In this document: positions 35,371 through 46,984 of the stretch, one piece after another
Layout: every line of letters begins with the position of its first letter
How positions within the stretch are numbered: the stretch's first letter is position 1
Assembly: GCF_002532045.1 (NCBI RefSeq)
Contig: NZ_NWTG01000001.1
Location: forward strand, 62,001-126,000
From: Bradyrhizobium sp. C9
GTDB taxonomy: Bacteria; Pseudomonadota; Alphaproteobacteria; Rhizobiales; Xanthobacteraceae
Direction: 5' to 3'
DNA length: 64,000 nucleotides
Program-made: the position numbers and the translations under genes
Notes under the pieces: model-generated
The model's input: only the letters and a program-made list of their open reading frames with translations
Databases searched by the model: none
What the model was told of the DNA's origin: nothing

Positions 35371-36261
35371 ATGTCAATCAAGTCAGCACTCCCTGCCATC
35401 CATTCGGAAGCCGGGTTGTCTCGGTATCTGCAAGAGATCCGAAGCTTCCCGCTGCTCGATGCATCCGAAGAAGTGATGTATGCAAGGCGGCTTCGGGATT
35501 CTGGGGATCGCGAAGCTGCCTACCGTCTGGTGACGAGCCATCTGCGATTGGCCGCCAAGATCGCGCTGAAATATCGGCGCTATGGATTGCCCATCGCCGA
35601 CCTCATCTCGGAAGCCAACGTCGGATTGATGCTGGCCGTCAGGCGGTTCGACCCTGAGAAGGGATTTCGCCTGGCGACTTATGCCGCTTGGTGGATCAAG
35701 GCGTCCGTACAGGAATTCGTCCTGCGATCATGGTCGCTCGTCAAGCTCGGCACAACCGCGGCGCAAAAAAAGCTGTTCTTTAATCTTCAAAAGTTGAAGA
35801 GACGCCTTGGTACGCCGGACGATGGCGAGCTTTCGCCGGAGCACGTGAAGCAGATCTCTGACCATCTTCAGGACAAGCAAACCGACGTCGTCGAGATGAA
35901 CGGGCGGATTCGTGGCGACATGACGCTGAATGTTCAACTCAGTGACGAGGAAGGCGAACAGTGGCAGGACAGGGTCGCAGATTCATCTCCTGATCCTGAA
36001 ACCCTGCTCGTGGAGGCCGGAGACCGAGAACGGCAGAAGGCCGCACTCTCGGAGGCGCTGTGTGCGCTTTCTCCGCGAGAACGCACCATTGTCGAAGCCC
36101 GTTACATGGCAGATGAGCAAAGAACGCTTGACGATCTTGCCAATACCTTCGGTATTTCGCGTGAGCGTATCCGCCAGATCGAGCAGCGTGCGTTGCAGCG
36201 TATCAAGTCGACGCTGTGCGCACGCCTTCCGGAGCTTGCGGCTGCTTCAGCGAGCGCATAG
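35371..36261 (+). CDS. rpoH: RNA polymerase heat-shock sigma factor (sigma-32)
   Basis: A 296-residue sigma-70-family protein. It shows region 2 (LRLAAKIALKYRRYGLPIAD, EANVGLMLAVRRFDPEKGFR, LATYAAWWIKASVQEFVLRS), the RpoH-box-like QKKLFFNLQKLKRRLG, and region 4 with the helix-turn-helix TLDDLANTFGISRERIRQIE. ATG 35371 follows AGGGAGGG; ATG 35347 would add eight residues. Upstream lies a ROSE leader. Rhizobia commonly carry several rpoH copies; this one heads a cluster of chaperone genes and probably serves them. Confidence 0.95.
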   Translation: MSIKSALPAIHSEAGLSRYLQEIRSFPLLDASEEVMYARRLRDSGDREAAYRLVTSHLRLAAKIALKYRRYGLPIADLISEANVGLMLAVRRFDPEKGFRLATYAAWWIKASVQEFVLRSWSLVKLGTTAAQKKLFFNLQKLKRRLGTPDDGELSPEHVKQISDHLQDKQTDVVEMNGRIRGDMTLNVQLSDEEGEQWQDRVADSSPDPETLLVEAGDRERQKAALSEALCALSPRERTIVEARYMADEQRTLDDLANTFGISRERIRQIEQRALQRIKSTLCARLPELAAASASA

Positions 36262-36287
36262 TAGAAGCAGAACATAGAAACTGCTGG

Positions 36288-36317
36288 CCGGCTGCTGATC
36301 GATGAATCAGCAGCCGG
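36288..36317. terminator. perfect 12-bp palindrome after rpoH
   Basis: CCGGCTGCTGAT pairs with ATCAGCAGCCGG over a six-base loop, 27 bases after the rpoH stop. No T run follows, so it may act with Rho or protect the mRNA end. Confidence 0.55.
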
Positions 36318-36726
36318 TGCAGATATCAAGCACGATGGCTCCCGCCGAGAAAACACGGTCCTTGCGGCCGCCGGACTTTGTTCTTGCCCGGGGGCTGGCC
36401 GCTTTGATCACTGACAAGCTGCTTAACGGTGGCCTCGGAGCTTCGCACTGCTCGCGACGAATCCGCTTCTTTCGCCTGCAGCGAGATCACCATCCCGATT
36501 GGAGCAGCAAGTACCATTAAGCTCCGCATCTCTGGTTACCCTCCTTTCGACGATGCTCCAATTTGCCGCGCAGAGTTGTTCTGAAGCCGAGACAACGTCT
36601 CGGTTTGACGGTTTTCAATTCTCAAGGTGCGCTGAGCGTTTCCGGACGCAGGAGAATGCTCTCCGGTTACGAGCCGCGAGCAATATCGACGATCCGGCGT
36701 TCGCCGCAAAAATTTTCTTCCAACCT

Positions 36727-36753
36727 CTTGAAAGTGGAACCCTCGCTCCTAGG
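36727..36753 (+). promoter_or_regulatory. heat-shock (RpoH-type) promoter candidate before groESL
   Basis: CTTGAAA at 36727-36733 matches the sigma-32 -35 element. CTCCTAGG follows after 12 bases as a weak -10. No CIRCE palindrome was found before groES. Confidence 0.4.
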
Positions 36754-36823
36754 TGGATTTTTGCCCGGGGGCTGTTATGGACCCGGTTTTGGACATCGCT
36801 GAACCTACCCAAGGAGGATGTGC

Positions 36824-38816
<1,993 letters not shown>

Positions 38817-38822
38817 ACGAGA

Positions 38823-38848
38823 GAGCCCGGCCGATCAAGGCCGGGCTC
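38823..38848 (+). terminator. hairpin after groEL
   Basis: GAGCCCGGCC pairs with GGCCGGGCTC across six bases, directly after the groEL stop. It has no long T run but is well placed as an end-of-operon structure. Confidence 0.65.
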
Positions 38849-38893
38849 CACCGATGAGAGGAGAGAAGACCGCTTCCAAAGATGGAGTGTCCC

Positions 38894-39013
38894 ATGAACA
38901 AGTCTAATCGTCGTCGGCTCAGGATGAGGCAGGACACGATCCATTGGTTCATGTTCTCCCTGAGTTTTGTCACCATTGCCTGGATCTGTTTTCGAACGAT
39001 GGGAGGAGTATAG
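38894..39013 (+). CDS. 39-aa single-pass membrane protein
   Basis: The frame reads MNKSNRRRLRMRQDTIHW, then a hydrophobic helix FMFSLSFVTIAWICF and RTMGGV. GGAG lies seven bases before ATG 38894, and the stop touches the next start (TAGATG), so it appears translationally linked to the exported protein that follows. Function is unknown. Confidence 0.6.
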   Translation: MNKSNRRRLRMRQDTIHWFMFSLSFVTIAWICFRTMGGV

Positions 39014-39346
39014 ATGCTGAGCTATCACCATACGTTCTCCGCCCGGACGGAGACCAACCGCAATCTGCGGCGAGGCCTGCTTGCTTTAGTAGGGGCCGGC
39101 GCAATGTCCCTGGCGGCCTTCGGTGCTTACGGCGTGGAAAGCCCGCGGGGAGCCGAGGCCACACAGGGTACCTTCACTGGATTGCCACTGCCGCCAATCC
39201 CGTATCTCGACACGATGCCGTGGCTGAAGTGGCAGCCCGCGGCGGCAACGATGAAGATCGACATCTTGCTGCCGCCGACCTCTGCGCCGACCGGCATCTG
39301 GCCGCAACCGTCGCCCCATCCCGCGGGACTGGCGGCAACAAGCTGA
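39014..39346 (+). CDS. putative exported or membrane-anchored protein (110 aa)
   Basis: The N-terminus has basic residues and then a hydrophobic segment (GLLALVGAGAMSLAAFGAYG) consistent with a signal anchor. The rest is Pro-rich (LPLPPIPYLDTMPWLKWQP, ILLPPTSAPTGIWPQPSPHP). GGAGGAG precedes ATG 39014. It lies between groEL and the small heat-shock unit on the same strand. No family is recognised. Confidence 0.6.
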   Translation: MLSYHHTFSARTETNRNLRRGLLALVGAGAMSLAAFGAYGVESPRGAEATQGTFTGLPLPPIPYLDTMPWLKWQPAAATMKIDILLPPTSAPTGIWPQPSPHPAGLAATS

Positions 39347-39456
39347 ACCTCAGAGAGCGGCCCGCGAAGGCCGCTCCCTACCTTGCGCAATCTCGTCAAG
39401 AGCGGCACTCATGTCCGGGCTGAGTTCGGCGAGGCATTCCGTGCGCGGGAACTCCG

Positions 39457-39627
39457 ATGCAACCTCAAGCAACAGTTGAGCTTACCGTCCGCGACTTCCT
39501 CATCCGAGGTTGTCTGAAGGTGATCGGTCACTACGAGCGCCTGCTCTCAACCGCGAGGAGCGAGCAAGAGCGCCAGCTCTATCAAGCCCGGATTGAGCGA
39601 GAGCAGCAAGTAGCAAGTAATGGATGA
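39457..39627 (+). CDS. small helical protein (56 aa)
   Basis: The frame reads MQPQATVELTVRDFLIRGCL, KVIGHYERLLSTARSEQERQ and LYQARIEREQQVASNG. The helical, charge-alternating pattern and good amino-acid composition support coding, although no strong ribosome site is present. Unknown function; it lies within the heat-shock cluster. Confidence 0.45.
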   Translation: MQPQATVELTVRDFLIRGCLKVIGHYERLLSTARSEQERQLYQARIEREQQVASNG

Positions 39628-39761
39628 TCTACGCCAGAGTGCTCTTGCGGATCGCGTGGCCGCCTAGTCACTGAGCCGCCAAGGGAGCCTCTTGAAGAAA
39701 AATGCGCATGCTCCTCTTGAACTCACGGACGTTAGTTCTAATTCGTTTCTCGACCGCGACT

Positions 39762-39878
39762 GCGGGTGTCGAGCGCCAGGCCGGGCTCGGCACGAGGCTG
39801 GACCGGGGTGTTCGACGATTATCGAAACTCCGATCCTGCCTTGCTTCGTATCCATATTGCTCTTTGGAGGACTTGGCT
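39762..39878 (+). promoter_or_regulatory. ROSE-type RNA thermometer before hsp20
   Basis: GC-rich hairpins are followed by ATATTGCTCTTTGGAGGACT just before ATG 39879: the TTGCT arm can pair with GGAGG and hide the ribosome site. It closely matches the relic at 17.9 kb and the leaders at 35.2 and 44.6 kb. Confidence 0.75.
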
Positions 39879-40334
39879 ATGAGGACACTTGATTTTACGC
39901 CACTGTGGCGCACCAGCGTCGGCTTCGATCACTTGGCTGGCCTCATCGACGGCATGTCGCGCCGGCCGAATGAGGATAGCTATCCGCCATACAATATCGA
40001 GCGGGCCGGTGAGGATCACTATCGAATCACGCTGGCCGTAGCAGGTTTCGGCGCTAGTGACATCTCCGTGATGGCGGAGCAAAATGCGCTCACGATCGAA
40101 GGCAAGAAGTCCGACGGGGCTGCGCGCCGGTATCTCTACCAAGGTATTCCGGCGCGACCGTTCCGGAGAGTCTTCAGTCTGGCCGAGTACGTCCAGGTCA
40201 AGCAGGCATCCTTCCGGGACGGTCTCTTGACCATTGATCTCGTTCGAGAGATTCCGGAGACGATGAAGCCGCGCAAGATCCAGATCGGTGCAACGGCTGC
40301 TTCGTCGCAAATTGAGCGGAAGAAGGCAGCTTAG
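39879..40334 (+). CDS. small heat-shock protein Hsp20
   Basis: A 151-residue alpha-crystallin-type chaperone. LWRTSVGFDHLAGLID opens it. The crystallin domain begins with YPPYNIERAGEDHYRITLAV and includes VMAEQNALTIEGKK. The end reads FSLAEYVQVKQASFRDGLLT, IDLVREIP. It belongs to the class that starts MRTLDFTPLWR, like the gene at 44087. A ROSE leader controls it. It holds unfolding proteins for refolding by GroEL or DnaK. Confidence 0.93.
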   Translation: MRTLDFTPLWRTSVGFDHLAGLIDGMSRRPNEDSYPPYNIERAGEDHYRITLAVAGFGASDISVMAEQNALTIEGKKSDGAARRYLYQGIPARPFRRVFSLAEYVQVKQASFRDGLLTIDLVREIPETMKPRKIQIGATAASSQIERKKAA

Positions 40335-40472
40335 GTAGCTTCGATCCGTGGACCGGCGATGTCATCGGACGTTCCTGACCGATCTCATCTCAACGTGGGT
40401 GGCGCATCGACTACGCCGCCACCCAAATCACGAGCACCATCCCCTGGAAAGGAGTGAACAGGGAGGCGAGCC

Positions 40473-40808
40473 ATGACTAACGTAAAAATCGACGGCGGTG
40501 ATCTGCACCCATTCTTCCACCCCGCCGCTCACTACACTTCTCCGGCGGAAGTCCTGAATGACATGGAGCTCTCGACGCCTGAGAAGCGAATCATCCTGTC
40601 CTCGTGGGCGTCGGATATGTACGCCGTGGAATCCTGTCCCGGCATGCGGGAGGTCCCCGGAATGGGCCACGCTGTGAAGTTGGCCGACATACTGGCAGCG
40701 TTGCGGCTACTCGACAGAGACGGCGATGACGATCCGCCCGGTGGCGGTGGCGTCCCCATGCGGCTGCGGCGGCCCTGGGCCGCCGCACAGCGGAGGTCTC
40801 TGCGATGA
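40473..40808 (+). CDS. hypothetical protein (111 aa), heat-shock cluster
   Basis: The sequence contains GGDLHPFFHPAAHYTSPAEV, LSTPEKRIILSSWASDMYAV and KLADILAALRLLDRDGDDD. It is acidic in the middle and Arg-rich at the end. I know the same kind of small protein next to hsp20 and degP genes in other rhizobia, but not its function. GGGAGGCG precedes ATG 40473, and the stop overlaps the next start (ATGA). Confidence 0.7.
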   Translation: MTNVKIDGGDLHPFFHPAAHYTSPAEVLNDMELSTPEKRIILSSWASDMYAVESCPGMREVPGMGHAVKLADILAALRLLDRDGDDDPPGGGGVPMRLRRPWAAAQRRSLR

Positions 40809-40927
40809 TCACGGGCGCTGTCCTAGGCATCGTGCTGCTCGGCCACGCCGCGGCGTTGTGGGCAATTCCGATCGTAGCATTGCAACGGGCGCGTCTGCCG
40901 CTGACTGGCGATTCCAAGGACAATTGA
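40805..40927 (+). CDS. 40-aa single-pass membrane protein
   Basis: The product reads MITGAVLGIVLLGHAAALWA, IPIVALQRARLPLTGDSKDN: one N-terminal membrane helix and a short polar tail. The start overlaps the preceding stop, and the next gene (degP) begins two bases after its stop. The strict coupling to both neighbours supports a real gene linked to envelope stress. Confidence 0.65.
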   Translation: MITGAVLGIVLLGHAAALWAIPIVALQRARLPLTGDSKDN

Positions 40928-40928
40928 A

Positions 40929-42026
40929 ATGTTAGGACGTCGAACAATATTGGCATGGCTCCTGCTTGTTGTGCTCTGCGTGTCTCATCCGGCAGTAGCT
41001 CAAGTGCCAGACCTGAAGACAGGTGGTTCTGTGCCAACATTGGCGCCGGTAGTTCGACAGGTGACACCCGCGGTCGTTAATATTTCCGTGCACGGCCGTA
41101 TTCGTGAGGACAATCCGCTTTACCGCGACCCGTTCTTTCGTGAGTTTTTCGACATTCCCAAGCAGGTCGAGAAGGAAATCAATTCGACCGGTTCGGGAGT
41201 CATCGTCGATGCCAGGCGCGGCTATGTGTTGACCAACAATCATGTTGTCGAAGGCGCCTCGGTCGTTCGGATTACGACCAAGGACGGCCGGCAGTTAACT
41301 GCGAAGGTAATCGGGCGCGATGCGCCAACTGACGTTGCAGTGCTGCAGATCCAAGACCCTGCCGGCCTTCAGGCGCTTCCTTTCGGCGACAGTGATGCGC
41401 TTGAGGTCGGGGATTTCGTGCTCGCGATCGGCAATCCCTTTGGACTCGGCCAGACCGTCACGTCCGGGCTCGTCAGTGCGCTGGGTCGCACTGGCTTGAG
41501 CAAGGAAGGCTTTGAGGACTTCATCCAGACCGACGCTGCGATCAATCCGGGAAATTCCGGCGGCGCATTGGTGAATCTCCGCGGCGAATTGGTCGGCATC
41601 AACTCCGCAATCATTTCGCCGGGCGGAGGGAATGTCGGGATCGGTTTTGCAATTCCCGCGAATATGGCCCGGATCGTTATGGAGCAGATTGTAGATAAGG
41701 GACACGTTGAGCGAGGCCGCATTGGCGTTTCACTGCGCGAACTCCAACCGTCGACCAAACAAGGGCGCAACGAGGGCGCGGTGATCGCAGAGGTCGCGGC
41801 AGACTCTCCGGCTGCAAGGGCCGGCTTGCGGAAGGACGATATTGTTGTCATGGCAGACGACCGTCGGATCCGCAGCGCGTCGCAACTTCGTAACAAGATC
41901 GGCCTGGCGCGTGTCGGTCAAGATGTGAAGCTCACCATCGTGCGGGGCGGTCAAACCAGTTCCGCCGTCGTGAAAGTTGCTCCGCCTGTCCAGGCAAGCA
42001 GCACATCCACTCGCCTGCTGCATTGA
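40929..42026 (+). CDS. degP: DegP/HtrA-type periplasmic serine protease
   Basis: A 365-residue S1C protease. A signal peptide ends at VAQ near residue 25. The catalytic triad is visible as TNNHVVEGA (His), PTDVAVLQ (Asp) and NPGNSGGALV (Ser). One PDZ domain follows (residues about 260-350, RIGVSLRELQP onward), so it is the one-PDZ, DegS/short-DegQ layout. It degrades or refolds damaged periplasmic proteins. It ends the ROSE-led hsp20 unit, an arrangement known in Bradyrhizobium. Confidence 0.92.
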   Translation: MLGRRTILAWLLLVVLCVSHPAVAQVPDLKTGGSVPTLAPVVRQVTPAVVNISVHGRIREDNPLYRDPFFREFFDIPKQVEKEINSTGSGVIVDARRGYVLTNNHVVEGASVVRITTKDGRQLTAKVIGRDAPTDVAVLQIQDPAGLQALPFGDSDALEVGDFVLAIGNPFGLGQTVTSGLVSALGRTGLSKEGFEDFIQTDAAINPGNSGGALVNLRGELVGINSAIISPGGGNVGIGFAIPANMARIVMEQIVDKGHVERGRIGVSLRELQPSTKQGRNEGAVIAEVAADSPAARAGLRKDDIVVMADDRRIRSASQLRNKIGLARVGQDVKLTIVRGGQTSSAVVKVAPPVQASSTSTRLLH

Positions 42027-42114
42027 TGCAAAAGGTTCAAGACAATCTGGCCGGTCGACTGCCAAATTCATGCTCTGGCAGACGTATTGGCTCAAAAGCC
42101 CAGCCCCTCTGCTT

Positions 42115-42543
42115 TTAGGGCAGCCATCTTACTTGCTCAACTTTGTAACTCTTGTCACCGCCTGGCGTCTGGACGGCTACGACTGACCCTTTGGACCTGC
42201 CTATCAACGCCCGTGCGAGCGGGGAACTGAACGAGATCTTGCCTTTTGCCGGGTCGGCTTCCGCCTCGCCAACGATTTGGCAAATTCGCTCCTCGCCCGT
42301 ATCCTGGTCCGTCAGTGTGACCGTCGCGCCGAATTTGATGGTCTCGCCGGAGAGCTTTGACACATCGATGATTTCTGCACGTGCAAGCTTGCTTTCTAAC
42401 TCGGCGATGCGAGCTTCGTTGATCCTTTGCTCGCCCAACGCAGCCTGATATTCCGAATTCTCAATAAGGTTGGGCTCGTCGGCAATCGCTTGCTGAATGC
42501 GCTCGGCAAGCTGAGGCCGCTTGATTCTAGTGCGGTCGGCCAT
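42115..42543 (-). CDS. GreA/GreB-like transcription factor, shortened N-terminus
   Basis: A 142-residue protein. The helical part RPQLAERIQQAIADEPNLIE, NSEYQAALGEQRINEARIAE matches the Gre coiled coil, but the typical DLSENAEY reads NLIENSEY and the first about 25 residues of GreA are missing. The C-terminal FKBP-like domain is complete (FGATVTLTDQDTGEERICQI; SPLARALIGRSKGSVVAVQT). It may modulate RNA polymerase without the usual cleavage role, since the first acidic residue of the tip has changed. Confidence 0.8.
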   Translation of the reverse strand: MADRTRIKRPQLAERIQQAIADEPNLIENSEYQAALGEQRINEARIAELESKLARAEIIDVSKLSGETIKFGATVTLTDQDTGEERICQIVGEAEADPAKGKISFSSPLARALIGRSKGSVVAVQTPGGDKSYKVEQVRWLP

Positions 42544-42839
42544 TCGTCGTTAAGGGCGGCATGACCGGCCGCAGTCATGGGGAGGGTTGGCATCAATTCG
42601 GACCGCCTTGTGAGAGCACCGCCCAGAGCCGAGAGCGGCCGCGGTCGCCTGCCGGGCCTACCTATCTCGGTACTATGGGCTGGCAACTATGCTGGCCTTT
42701 ACCTGTTCCAAGGAGCGCCCGGTCCAAGGAGCCCGACAAGAGAACGGAACTTGGGTTGTCGCAGGTCTACGGGTTTGCCGTGCGAATATCGACCAGTGCA
42801 GTTGTATGAGGCGAAGATCGCCAATTGGGCACTCCTTGC

Positions 42840-43271
42840 ATGGGCGCACGGGAGTGCATCCTTGCTGTGGACGACGACGCGAGCGTGCTCGAAACGACAC
42901 GGAACATGCTTGACGATCTCGGATACCAGGCGATTGCGGCTGATAATCTGGATGCCGCGCTGTCGACCCTTTCTCATCAAGCAATCGATGTGGCGATTAT
43001 TGATCTCGCGATGCCCGGCATTTCTGGACTCAACGTCGGACTTGAGCTTCAACGGCAGCAGCCGGGCTTGCCGATCGTGTACTGCAGTGGCTATCCAAGT
43101 CTCATCGAAAAGCCTAGCAAACACATGAACGGCAGTCTGCTTCTCAGCAAGCCGTTTTTCTCCAAGGAACTCTCAGCCAAGCTGGAAGCGATGCTACGCA
43201 CCAGCCGTCTGCTTGACTCGGACGCAGCGCCAAATCCGCGCGGACTCAATCAATACCGGTCCTCACCATAG
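42840..43271 (+). CDS. single-domain response regulator
   Basis: A 143-residue CheY-like receiver. CILAVDDDASVLETTRNML holds the acidic pair, VAIIDLAMPGISGL the phospho-acceptor Asp near residue 55, and LLLSKPF the conserved Lys. It has no output domain. ATG 42840 is preferred to a TTG 15 bases upstream. No partner kinase is adjacent; the only kinase in the window (18.3-19.3 kb) is broken. The gene runs 25 bases into the convergent small gene. Confidence 0.85.
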   Translation: MGARECILAVDDDASVLETTRNMLDDLGYQAIAADNLDAALSTLSHQAIDVAIIDLAMPGISGLNVGLELQRQQPGLPIVYCSGYPSLIEKPSKHMNGSLLLSKPFFSKELSAKLEAMLRTSRLLDSDAAPNPRGLNQYRSSP

Positions 43272-43440
43272 CGCGCGCCAGCTCGAGCTCGCTGATAGCC
43301 TGGCGCAGCGAACGGCGGGCCGCGCTCTTATCTCCATTCGCACAGGCGACCTTCAGTTCCTCGATGTGTTGAGCCGCGATCTTTGCATGCGCAACAACAT
43401 CCGCAGCGCCTGCAAAACTGGATTTCCGCTTTGTGTCCAT
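43246..43440 (-). CDS. small helical protein (64 aa)
   Basis: The product reads MDTKRKSSFAGAADVVAHAK, IAAQHIEELKVACANGDKSA, ARRSLRQAISELELARAMV. It is mainly helical and of good coding character. Its 3' end overlaps the convergent response-regulator gene by 26 bases. No family is recognised. Confidence 0.55.
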   Translation of the reverse strand: MDTKRKSSFAGAADVVAHAKIAAQHIEELKVACANGDKSAARRSLRQAISELELARAMVRTGID

Positions 43441-43480
43441 GGTCGGGCACACCCCCGCCCGCTCTTATTGGAAATAGGAC

Positions 43481-43499
43481 GGGAGCGGAGACCGCTCCC
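43481..43499 (-). terminator. hairpin after hsp20 (minus strand)
   Basis: GGGAGCGG and CCGCTCCC form an 8-bp stem with a three-base loop just beyond the stop of the hsp20 gene at 43511; it could end that transcript. Confidence 0.55.
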
Positions 43500-43510
43500 A
43501 TCGATTTGTG

Positions 43511-44008
43511 TCATTTCGAGTTGATCGCAATACGCTTCACCTTGGATTCTGCTTGCGGCAGCTTTGGCATGGTGACAGTCAGAACTCCGTTCTTGAACGC
43601 AGCAGAGATCTTGTCCTGGTCCACGTCTTCGATCGGGATGCGCCGTTCAAATCTGCCGTAGTACCGCTCGCTGAACCGGCGATCCTTCTCCTCCGTCTCA
43701 GTCTTCTTCTCTCCCTTGATCGAGAGAACGCCATTGGCGAGCTCGATCTGGACGTCTTTCTCGTCGAGACCTGGCAACTCCGCCGTGACTTTCACGTCCT
43801 GGTCACTCTCGTTGACCTCGATGCTCGGCCAATTCATCGACTGCTCGAGAAAGCTGCCGCCAAATGGCGCGACATCGAAGCCGCGGAAGGCGTCATCGAA
43901 TAGCCGGTTCATCTCCCGGTGCAGGGTTAGAACCGGATTGTAGTTTTCGGAGCGACGGGTGGTCAGATCACGACCGCGGCCCCAGGGGGTCAGATCGGTG
44001 ATAGCCAT
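43511..44008 (-). CDS. small heat-shock protein Hsp20 (class A type)
   Basis: A 165-residue Hsp20 of the type similar to Hsp18/IbpA-class A proteins: TLHREMNRLFDDAFRGFDV near residue 27, MNWPSIEVNESDQDVKVTAE near 60, ELANGVLSIKGEKKTETEEK near 90 and AAFKNGVLTVTMPK near 140, with the short IAINSK end. It differs clearly from the other two. Upstream, GAAAGGAG precedes ATG 44008. It lies downstream of the ROSE-led copy at 44087 on the same strand. Confidence 0.93.
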   Translation of the reverse strand: MAITDLTPWGRGRDLTTRRSENYNPVLTLHREMNRLFDDAFRGFDVAPFGGSFLEQSMNWPSIEVNESDQDVKVTAELPGLDEKDVQIELANGVLSIKGEKKTETEEKDRRFSERYYGRFERRIPIEDVDQDKISAAFKNGVLTVTMPKLPQAESKVKRIAINSK

Positions 44009-44086
44009 GGATTTTCTCCTTTCTTTGTTCCAAAATTCGCGACGCGATAAAGCCTCGCCGCAAAATTCAATTGTGAGCAGGCGGTG

Positions 44087-44548
44087 TTACGCCGCATGCT
44101 TGTTCTCATCTTTCTGGTGATCAGCACCTGTGTTGATCGCAATCTGGCGCGGCTTCATCGCCTCGGGAACCTCCCGAACCAGATCGATCTTGAGCATGCC
44201 ATTCTCGAACGAGGCGCTCTTCACTTGCACGTACTCGGCCAGATTGAAGATCTGTCGGAACGGGCGCGCAGAGATGCCTTGATAGAGATATTGATGGCCG
44301 CTTTTGTCGGCCTTGCGACCCTCAACGGTCAGTGTGTTCTGCCCGGCCGTGATGGAGACCGTGTCAGGCGGGAAGCCGGCAAGAGCCAGCGTGATTTGGT
44401 AGTGGTCCTCACCGACACGTTCGATGTCGTAGGGCGGGTAATTGTCCGCGCCGGTCCATCGGCCGGAGTCCGCGAGAAGGTCGAACAGACGATCGAATCC
44501 AACCGTCGATCGCCACAGGGGAGCGAGATCAAGCGTGGTCATAGCCAT
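44087..44548 (-). CDS. small heat-shock protein Hsp20
   Basis: A 153-residue protein of the same class as that at 39879 (MAMTTLDLAPLWRSTVGFDR; YPPYDIERVGEDHYQITLAL; FNLAEYVQVKSASFENGMLK). ATG 44548 (minus) follows AAAGGAGCAT. A longer frame upstream is the untranslated ROSE leader. The two class members differ mainly at the ends and in the Asp/Gly-rich linker. Confidence 0.92.
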   Translation of the reverse strand: MAMTTLDLAPLWRSTVGFDRLFDLLADSGRWTGADNYPPYDIERVGEDHYQITLALAGFPPDTVSITAGQNTLTVEGRKADKSGHQYLYQGISARPFRQIFNLAEYVQVKSASFENGMLKIDLVREVPEAMKPRQIAINTGADHQKDENKHAA

Positions 44549-44645
44549 ATGCTCCTTTGAGCAACATGGATAAGAGCACCCCGGACACTTGCCGGGTGCC
44601 TGCACGCGCCCCGTAGCAGGCGCCCGATTGTGCCGTGCAATTACT
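44549..44645 (-). promoter_or_regulatory. ROSE-type RNA thermometer before hsp20
   Basis: On the minus strand, the end reads GTTGCTCAAAGGAGCATATG: TTGCTC pairs with GGAGCA around the AAA loop and hides the ribosome site. GC-rich stems (ACCCGGCA with TGTCCGGGGT; GCGCCTGC with GCAGGC) lie upstream. Confidence 0.78.
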
Positions 44646-45756
<1,111 letters not shown>

Positions 45757-46061
45757 TCAGGAGGTCGTGATTGAGCAACCAAGCCGTGCATCACTCAGCA
45801 ACCGGCGTGCCAGACTGTGAAGAACCGACGAGAGACCAAAAAGTTGTGCTTTTTCACGCCGCGCCAGCCAACTCCTCGGGCGGCTTCCGAACATGAATGT
45901 CGGTAACCTGACGCGGTCGTACGGGATCGGAGGGCAGTACCCAATGCTATCGTGCACAACGATCGCATCGGGTCACCGTTCAGCCTTTGCAACTGCTCCT
46001 CTTCGATCGGGCAGTTGAGCATTGCGGCCGTTGCGGTGCTATTGATCAGGGTTAGTTTCAT
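45757..46061 (-). pseudogene. possible small gene with a frameshift
   Basis: From ATG 46061 (minus) one frame reads MKLTLINSTATAAMLNCPIE, EEQLQRLNGDP. After about 45960 the better-looking sequence is in another frame: VHDSIGYCPPIPYDRVRLPT, FMFGSRPRSWLARREKAQ. A one-base shift would join them into about 100 residues. I do not recognise the protein. Confidence 0.35.
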
Positions 46062-46261
46062 GGCTTCCGTCGGGCGGCCACGGCAAACGCGCGAGTTAAA
46101 TGGCTGAACCTTCGTCCTTGTCGTATTCCTTGAAGATCGACGACCGTCACAGTTCATCTTGGTGCGGCTGAACCTCCGGCCAGAGGGTGCGAGTGGAGGG
46201 TTACCCGGACACGGCCTCGCGTCAGTCGCTTCCCACCCACCGGTGTGCTGTTGGTTGCGGA

Positions 46262-46516
46262 TCAATCAGTCTCCTTGTCCGGTGCGTTGCCGCCGGCTGC
46301 ACTCTTCGCGCTCTTGGTCGATTTCCTGCCCACTTTCCCGCCCGCGGTCCTGAGTTTGGGCGAAGAATCGTCATCATCACTCATGCCGCTCTGTACGCTC
46401 CTGTCTTGCATGCCTTTGCGAGCCCTGGCGTCGGTGGCGAGGCTTTGCGCAATGACGGAGTATGCGAGGAAAGCCGAAATGCCGCATGCGATTACAGAGG
46501 TCTTCGCTAATTTCAT
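46262..46516 (-). CDS. small exported basic protein (84 aa)
   Basis: The start MKLAKTSVIACGISAFLAYS with VIAQS gives a signal peptide. The mature part is charged, with an acidic patch (GMSDDDDSSPKLRT) and a Lys/Ser-rich segment (GRKSTKSAKSAAGGNA). AGGAG lies six bases before ATG 46516. No family is known to me. Confidence 0.6.
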   Translation of the reverse strand: MKLAKTSVIACGISAFLAYSVIAQSLATDARARKGMQDRSVQSGMSDDDDSSPKLRTAGGKVGRKSTKSAKSAAGGNAPDKETD

Positions 46517-46984
46517 CCATGTCTCCTGGATCGAATTGCTTGCGAGGTAGCGATTTTGGCTTAATGCGGCTGCGCCGTTCGCTTCGCGTTGAGGGGTACA
46601 ACGGCGCAATACTCACGATGACGCCGAACCAGCTCTGTCATTTGGTTGTGTGACGTCCCGATCCGATGCTTCGCGTCTTCAGGATCTGCTGACGGTTTCC
46701 AGGCTACGCCCTGACGTGGCGTGAGGTTCAAGCGATTTCTGCAGTTTGACTATCAGTCCGCCGTTCCCGGGGCCGTTTTTTATGTGGTATCAGGCTGCTC
46801 TTCCGGGATCGTGCAGGTCTGGGCCTGTCGCTCAAGGGGCTTGACGAAAGCGTCTTTTAGCGCGCTGGCTAATAGGCCTAATTTCTCTGGCAACGTGGAT
46901 TTTCGTTGGTCTGGGCAATGGCGAGCTGCTCATGCTCGGAATTCGAAACCGTCCAACGGAAGATGGCCATCGAGAGGCAGATGT
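46517..46984. other. stretch without a supported gene
   Basis: No coding frame with a ribosome site or recognised product, and no marked repeat. Confidence 0.4.

Noticed and set aside
36370..36775. Direct repeat TTGCCCGGGGGCTG at about 36381 and 36759
   Set aside because: Only about 14 bases match and the core is self-complementary; chance or a common hairpin word explains it.
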